64,000 nucleotides of DNA, from the NCBI RefSeq assembly GCF_036108815.1, contig NZ_CP107985.1, positions 1,736,001-1,800,000 on the forward strand, read 5' to 3'. Under the pieces are notes generated by a model, which searched no databases, was not told the origin of the DNA, and worked only from the letters and a program-made list of their open reading frames with translations. Source of the stretch: Streptomyces sp. NBC_00353. GTDB lineage: Bacteria; Actinomycetota; Actinomycetes; Streptomycetales; Streptomycetaceae. The translations under genes and the position numbers were made by a program. Positions 60,746 to 64,000 of this stretch are shown in pieces. Each line of letters opens with the position of its first letter. Within the stretch, counting starts at the first letter, position 1.

Positions 60746-63079
60746 ATGGTGGAAGGGCCGAGAGTCTTGAGTACCAATAGTGATGAGCAGGAACGCCTGG
60801 AGCCCAACGTGGGACCCACCCCCGAGGGGAATCCGGAGTTTCGTCCTTACCACCACCCCGCTGCGGGCTGGGGCGCAGCCAAGAGCGTGAGCCGTTTCCT
60901 GGTACGCGAGGGCGCGCTGGTGGACGGCCCACGGGCGATCATGCGGATGAACCATGAGAACACCGGGTTCGACTGCCCCGGATGCGCGTGGCCGGACGAC
61001 ACCAAGGGGCTGCACCTGGACATCTGCGAGAACGGAATCAAGCACGTCACCTGGGAGATGACCAGCAAGCGGGTCGGACGCGAGTTCTTCGCCGCCCACT
61101 CGGTGACCGAGCTGTCCGGGTGGAGCGACTACGACCTCGAGAACCAGGGCCGGTTGACCGAACCGATGGTCTACGACCCCGATTCGGACCACTACGTCCC
61201 GATCAGCTGGAAGGACGCGTTCGAGGTGGTCGGCCGTGCTCTGCGCGAGCTGGACAACCCGAATCAGGCATCGTTCTACACCTCCGGCCGGCTCGGCAAC
61301 GAGGCCACCTTCCTTTACCAGTTGATGGCCCGTGAACTGGGCACGAACAACCTGCCGGACTGCTCCAACATGTGTCACGAGGCCAGCGGTCGTGCACTCT
61401 ATGCGTCCCTGGGCACTGGCAAGGGGACCGTCGACCTCCAGGACTGGGAGACCGCCGACGCGCTGTTCATCCTGGGAGTCAACGCCGCATCCAACGCGCC
61501 CCGAATGCTCACGGCCCTCGCCGAGGCCTACCACCGCGGCGCGCAGATCGTGCACATCAATCCGCTCGTCGAGGCGGCGGCCACACGCACCATCGTCCCG
61601 CACGACTTCACGGACATGGCCCTCTTCAAGACGACCCGCACCAGCACGCTGAACCTGCAGCCCCGCATCGGCGGCGACATGGCCCTGCTGCGCGGCATGG
61701 CCAAGGCGATCCTGGAGCAGTCCGAATCCGACCCCAAGGCTCTGGACCGGGAGTTCATCGACCGCCACACCGCCGGCTTCGAGGAATACCGCGCGCTGTG
61801 CGAGGCCACCTCGTGGGAGGAGATCGAGAGCCAGTCCGGGCTGAGCCGCGCCGACGTCCTCAAGGCGGCGCACGTGTACGGCGAGGCCGACCGAAGCATC
61901 GTCAGCTGGTGCCTGGGCATCAGCCAGCACGAGCACGGCGTCGACACCGTCCGGGAGATCGTCAATCTGCTTCTGCTCCGCGGCAATCTGGGACGGGAAG
62001 GCGCGGGCCCCTCCCCCGTACGAGGGCACAGCAACGTCCAGGGCAACCGCACCTGCGGCATCGACCACCGCCCCGACGACGAGTTCCTGGACCGCCTCGC
62101 CGAGGTCTGCGACATCGAGCCGCCCCGTGAGCACGGTCTGGACACCGTCCACACGGTCAAGGCGATGCAGAGCGGCGATGTGAAGGTGTTCGTCGGCATG
62201 GGCGGCAACTTCGCCCTCGCGGCGCCCGACACCCCGTACACCTACGCGGCGCTGCGCAACTGCGACCTCACCGTCCAGGTGAGCACCAAGCTGAACCGCA
62301 GCCATGTCGTCCACGGCCGCCAGGCCCTCATCCTGCCGTGTCTCGGCCGTACCGAGAAGGACCATCAGCGCAAGGGCATCCAGAGCACGTCCGTCGAGGA
62401 CTCGATGAGCATGGTCCACCTCTCGATCGGGATGAAGCGCCCCGCCTCCTCGCACCTGCTGTCCGAGCCGGCCATCATCGCCGGTATGGCCCGGGCCGCC
62501 CTGCCCGACAGCACGACGCCCTGGGACTGGTACATCGAGGACTACGACCGCATCCGGGACACCATGTCTCAAGTCCTCGACGGCTTCGAGGACTTCAACC
62601 GCCGCGTGCGCCTGCCCCTCGGCTTCCGCATCAAGCAGCCCGCCCGTGAACTGGTCTTCCTCACCCCGTCCGGACGCGCCGAGTTCTCCACCGCCGTCCT
62701 GCCCGACGTCGTCCCCGCCCCCGGCACCCTGGCCCTGGGCACCATGCGGTCCCACGACCAGTGGAACACCACCATCTACTCCGACAACGACCGCTACCGC
62801 GGCATCAAGAACCTGCGCACGCTCGTCTTCATGAACCGAGGCGACATGCGCGAGCGCGGTATCGCCGACCTCGGCCGGGTCGACATCACGAGCACCGCGA
62901 AGGACGGCAGTCAGCGGTCCCTCAGCGGCTACCTCGCCATCCCCTACAACATCCCCCGCGGCTGCGCGGCCGGCTACATGCCCGAGATGAACGTGCTGTG
63001 CGCGCTCAGCGACTACAGCACCCAGAGTGACCAGCCGATCATGAAGCACGTCAAGGTCACCATCGGCCCCGCCGCCTGA
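60746..63079 (+). CDS. FdhF/YdeP-family molybdopterin oxidoreductase
   Basis: 777 residues of the YdeP branch of formate-dehydrogenase-like proteins. Cysteines cluster near the start (GFDCPGCAWPDD, LDICENG), and LPDCSNMCHEASGRAL lies where the family has its active site. The molybdopterin-binding regions follow (ADALFILGVNAASNAPRMLT, GQGNRTCGI-type region VQGNRTCGIDHRPDDEF, GMGGNFALAAPDTPYT). Substrate unknown; E. coli YdeP is linked to acid resistance. ATG 60746 has no ribosome-binding site; TTG 60767 with GGAAGGG upstream may be the real start. Confidence 0.87.
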   Translation: MVEGPRVLSTNSDEQERLEPNVGPTPEGNPEFRPYHHPAAGWGAAKSVSRFLVREGALVDGPRAIMRMNHENTGFDCPGCAWPDDTKGLHLDICENGIKHVTWEMTSKRVGREFFAAHSVTELSGWSDYDLENQGRLTEPMVYDPDSDHYVPISWKDAFEVVGRALRELDNPNQASFYTSGRLGNEATFLYQLMARELGTNNLPDCSNMCHEASGRALYASLGTGKGTVDLQDWETADALFILGVNAASNAPRMLTALAEAYHRGAQIVHINPLVEAAATRTIVPHDFTDMALFKTTRTSTLNLQPRIGGDMALLRGMAKAILEQSESDPKALDREFIDRHTAGFEEYRALCEATSWEEIESQSGLSRADVLKAAHVYGEADRSIVSWCLGISQHEHGVDTVREIVNLLLLRGNLGREGAGPSPVRGHSNVQGNRTCGIDHRPDDEFLDRLAEVCDIEPPREHGLDTVHTVKAMQSGDVKVFVGMGGNFALAAPDTPYTYAALRNCDLTVQVSTKLNRSHVVHGRQALILPCLGRTEKDHQRKGIQSTSVEDSMSMVHLSIGMKRPASSHLLSEPAIIAGMARAALPDSTTPWDWYIEDYDRIRDTMSQVLDGFEDFNRRVRLPLGFRIKQPARELVFLTPSGRAEFSTAVLPDVVPAPGTLALGTMRSHDQWNTTIYSDNDRYRGIKNLRTLVFMNRGDMRERGIADLGRVDITSTAKDGSQRSLSGYLAIPYNIPRGCAAGYMPEMNVLCALSDYSTQSDQPIMKHVKVTIGPAA

Positions 63080-63113
63080 GCGGGGAGCGCGCAGGGCGGA
63101 GCTCCACGTGGCA

Positions 63114-64000
63114 TCACCGCCACCGGACGAGGCGCTCCAGAAGGAGGTAGGCACGCTGCTCCGCGGCGGCGAATTCGGTGGGATCGATCTCCGCCGGCCA
63201 GAGCTCGCCCGCCGCGGCGTCGTCGGCCTCACGCAACTCCACCACGGCTGCTGCCAGGTGCGTCTGAACGATCGGGAACGACCGCTCCAAGCGGTCGTCC
63301 AACGTATGCTCCGCACGCTCGGACGCCTCCATGCATGCGGCCAACGCGCGCTCTGCCCGGACCGCGGCATGGTCATGGACCACCAAGAGCGCACAGCCCA
63401 GCCCGATGACGATCCCGAGGACGCTGCTCAGCGCCCGGTCCTGGACGAGGGCTCCGGCAGGTGAGGGAGAGGCCAGGTCGCTCAGCAGTAGCGCCAGCGG
63501 CGTGAGGAAGACGACGCCGAGACCGTAGTTGCGGGCCACGACGTACTCCAGCATGAACTCCAGAAGAACGATCACGAGGACGAGCACCACGGGATCGGGG
63601 CGCGCCGCCAGCACGCCGAGAGCGAGCATCAGTCCGGCAACTGTGCCCAAGGTGCGCTGGACGGCGCGCTGTGCCGCCGTACGGACGTTGATCGAGTGCA
63701 GCACCGCGGCGGCGGAGATCGCCGCCCAGTAGCCGTGGCCGAGGCCCAGAAGAAGGGCCGTCCCTCCCGCCAGCCCGGTGCCGAGGACCATCCGCAGGGC
63801 GGGAATGAGCAGGATCGACGCGTGACCCGGGGCGCCGTGGCGCTGCCCCGTCACCAGTTCCGCAGCGCGCAGTTCGGCGGCGCGCGGGGTGGTGGGATCG
63901 GCCGGGACCGGCTCGGGGCCGGTCACGGGGACCATGCCGGCCTGGGCGACCACGGACGGGCGCGACAGCTCGGGCAGCAATTGCGGAACGCGGTGGCGAC
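63114..64000 (-). CDS. FUSC-family membrane protein, C-terminal part (cut by window edge)
   Basis: The open minus frame runs to the right edge, so the N-terminal part is outside. The visible about 295 residues carry five or six helices (ALRMVLGTGLAGGTALLLGL, GYWAAISAAAVLHSINVRTA, ALSSVLGIVIGLGCALLVVH) and the FUSC motif QRAVQRTLGTVAGL, then a helical cytoplasmic tail. FUSC proteins resemble fusaric-acid exporters; the substrate is unknown. It is convergent with the YdeP-type gene, 34 bases apart. Confidence 0.8.
   Translation of the reverse strand, partial: RHRVPQLLPELSRPSVVAQAGMVPVTGPEPVPADPTTPRAAELRAAELVTGQRHGAPGHASILLIPALRMVLGTGLAGGTALLLGLGHGYWAAISAAAVLHSINVRTAAQRAVQRTLGTVAGLMLALGVLAARPDPVVLVLVIVLLEFMLEYVVARNYGLGVVFLTPLALLLSDLASPSPAGALVQDRALSSVLGIVIGLGCALLVVHDHAAVRAERALAACMEASERAEHTLDDRLERSFPIVQTHLAAAVVELREADDAAAGELWPAEIDPTEFAAAEQRAYLLLERLVRWR

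Noticed and set aside
1..64000. rRNA, tRNA, CRISPR arrays, biosynthetic megasynthases, restriction or phage-defence systems
   Set aside because: Looked for and not seen; the window consists of the transporter, redox, signalling and relic genes listed.

Overview
The window reads as a high-GC actinomycete chromosome, almost certainly Streptomyces. The codon third positions are strongly G/C, GTG and TTG starts occur, the ribosome-binding sites are GGAGG-like, and the gene families are typical of that genus (SpoIIE-type phosphatases, a 28-residue repeat protein, kdpFABC-ED, a large S8 peptidase beside a LuxR-type regulator). Many genes are broken or reduced to one end, which suggests accessory, possibly chromosome-arm DNA. 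No rRNA, tRNA, CRISPR array or complete mobile element was seen.

Left part (1-3.6 kb): a permease cut by the window edge, a phage-like relic, then an arsenic-type pair (flavoprotein and divergent ArsR) followed by decayed pieces of a second metal-type locus.

Potassium/cation region (3.7-25.3 kb): an orphan KdpD-type kinase diverges from a frameshifted Na+/H+ antiporter. A small deleted IS5-like element sits between the antiporter and a convergent DinB-like gene. Next come an APC permease, a MarR/GbsR regulator with a clear palindrome, a repeat protein, and on the minus strand the operon (micro-ORF)-kdpF-kdpA-kdpB-kdpC-kdpE-kdpD. Upstream of that operon lie two direct repeats that may bind KdpE, an odd membrane sensor-like protein and a second, lone kdpB on the plus strand.

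Middle (25.6-43.6 kb): fused SDR/SpoIIE relics; a secreted S8 peptidase with a divergent regulator; a TetR-controlled divergent operon (SnoaL-like, Gfo/Idh/MocA, quinone oxidoreductase, MFS); a second TetR gene and a quinone oxidoreductase sharing the same 14-base operator; and a LLM/FAD oxidase/azoreductase operon divergent from an HxlR regulator. The last three loci look like redox or electrophile-stress modules.

Right part (43.6-64 kb): signalling genes (GAF-SpoIIE, STAS, PAS-GAF-SpoIIE), DUF488, a type 5 uracil-DNA glycosylase, a ThDP enzyme, a cobalt-type nitrile hydratase operon (beta-alpha-activator), a crotonase, a GreA-like factor, a YdeP-type molybdopterin oxidoreductase and part of a FUSC membrane protein. 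Between them lie relics of a universal stress protein, GH1, TetR, SDR and an encapsulin.
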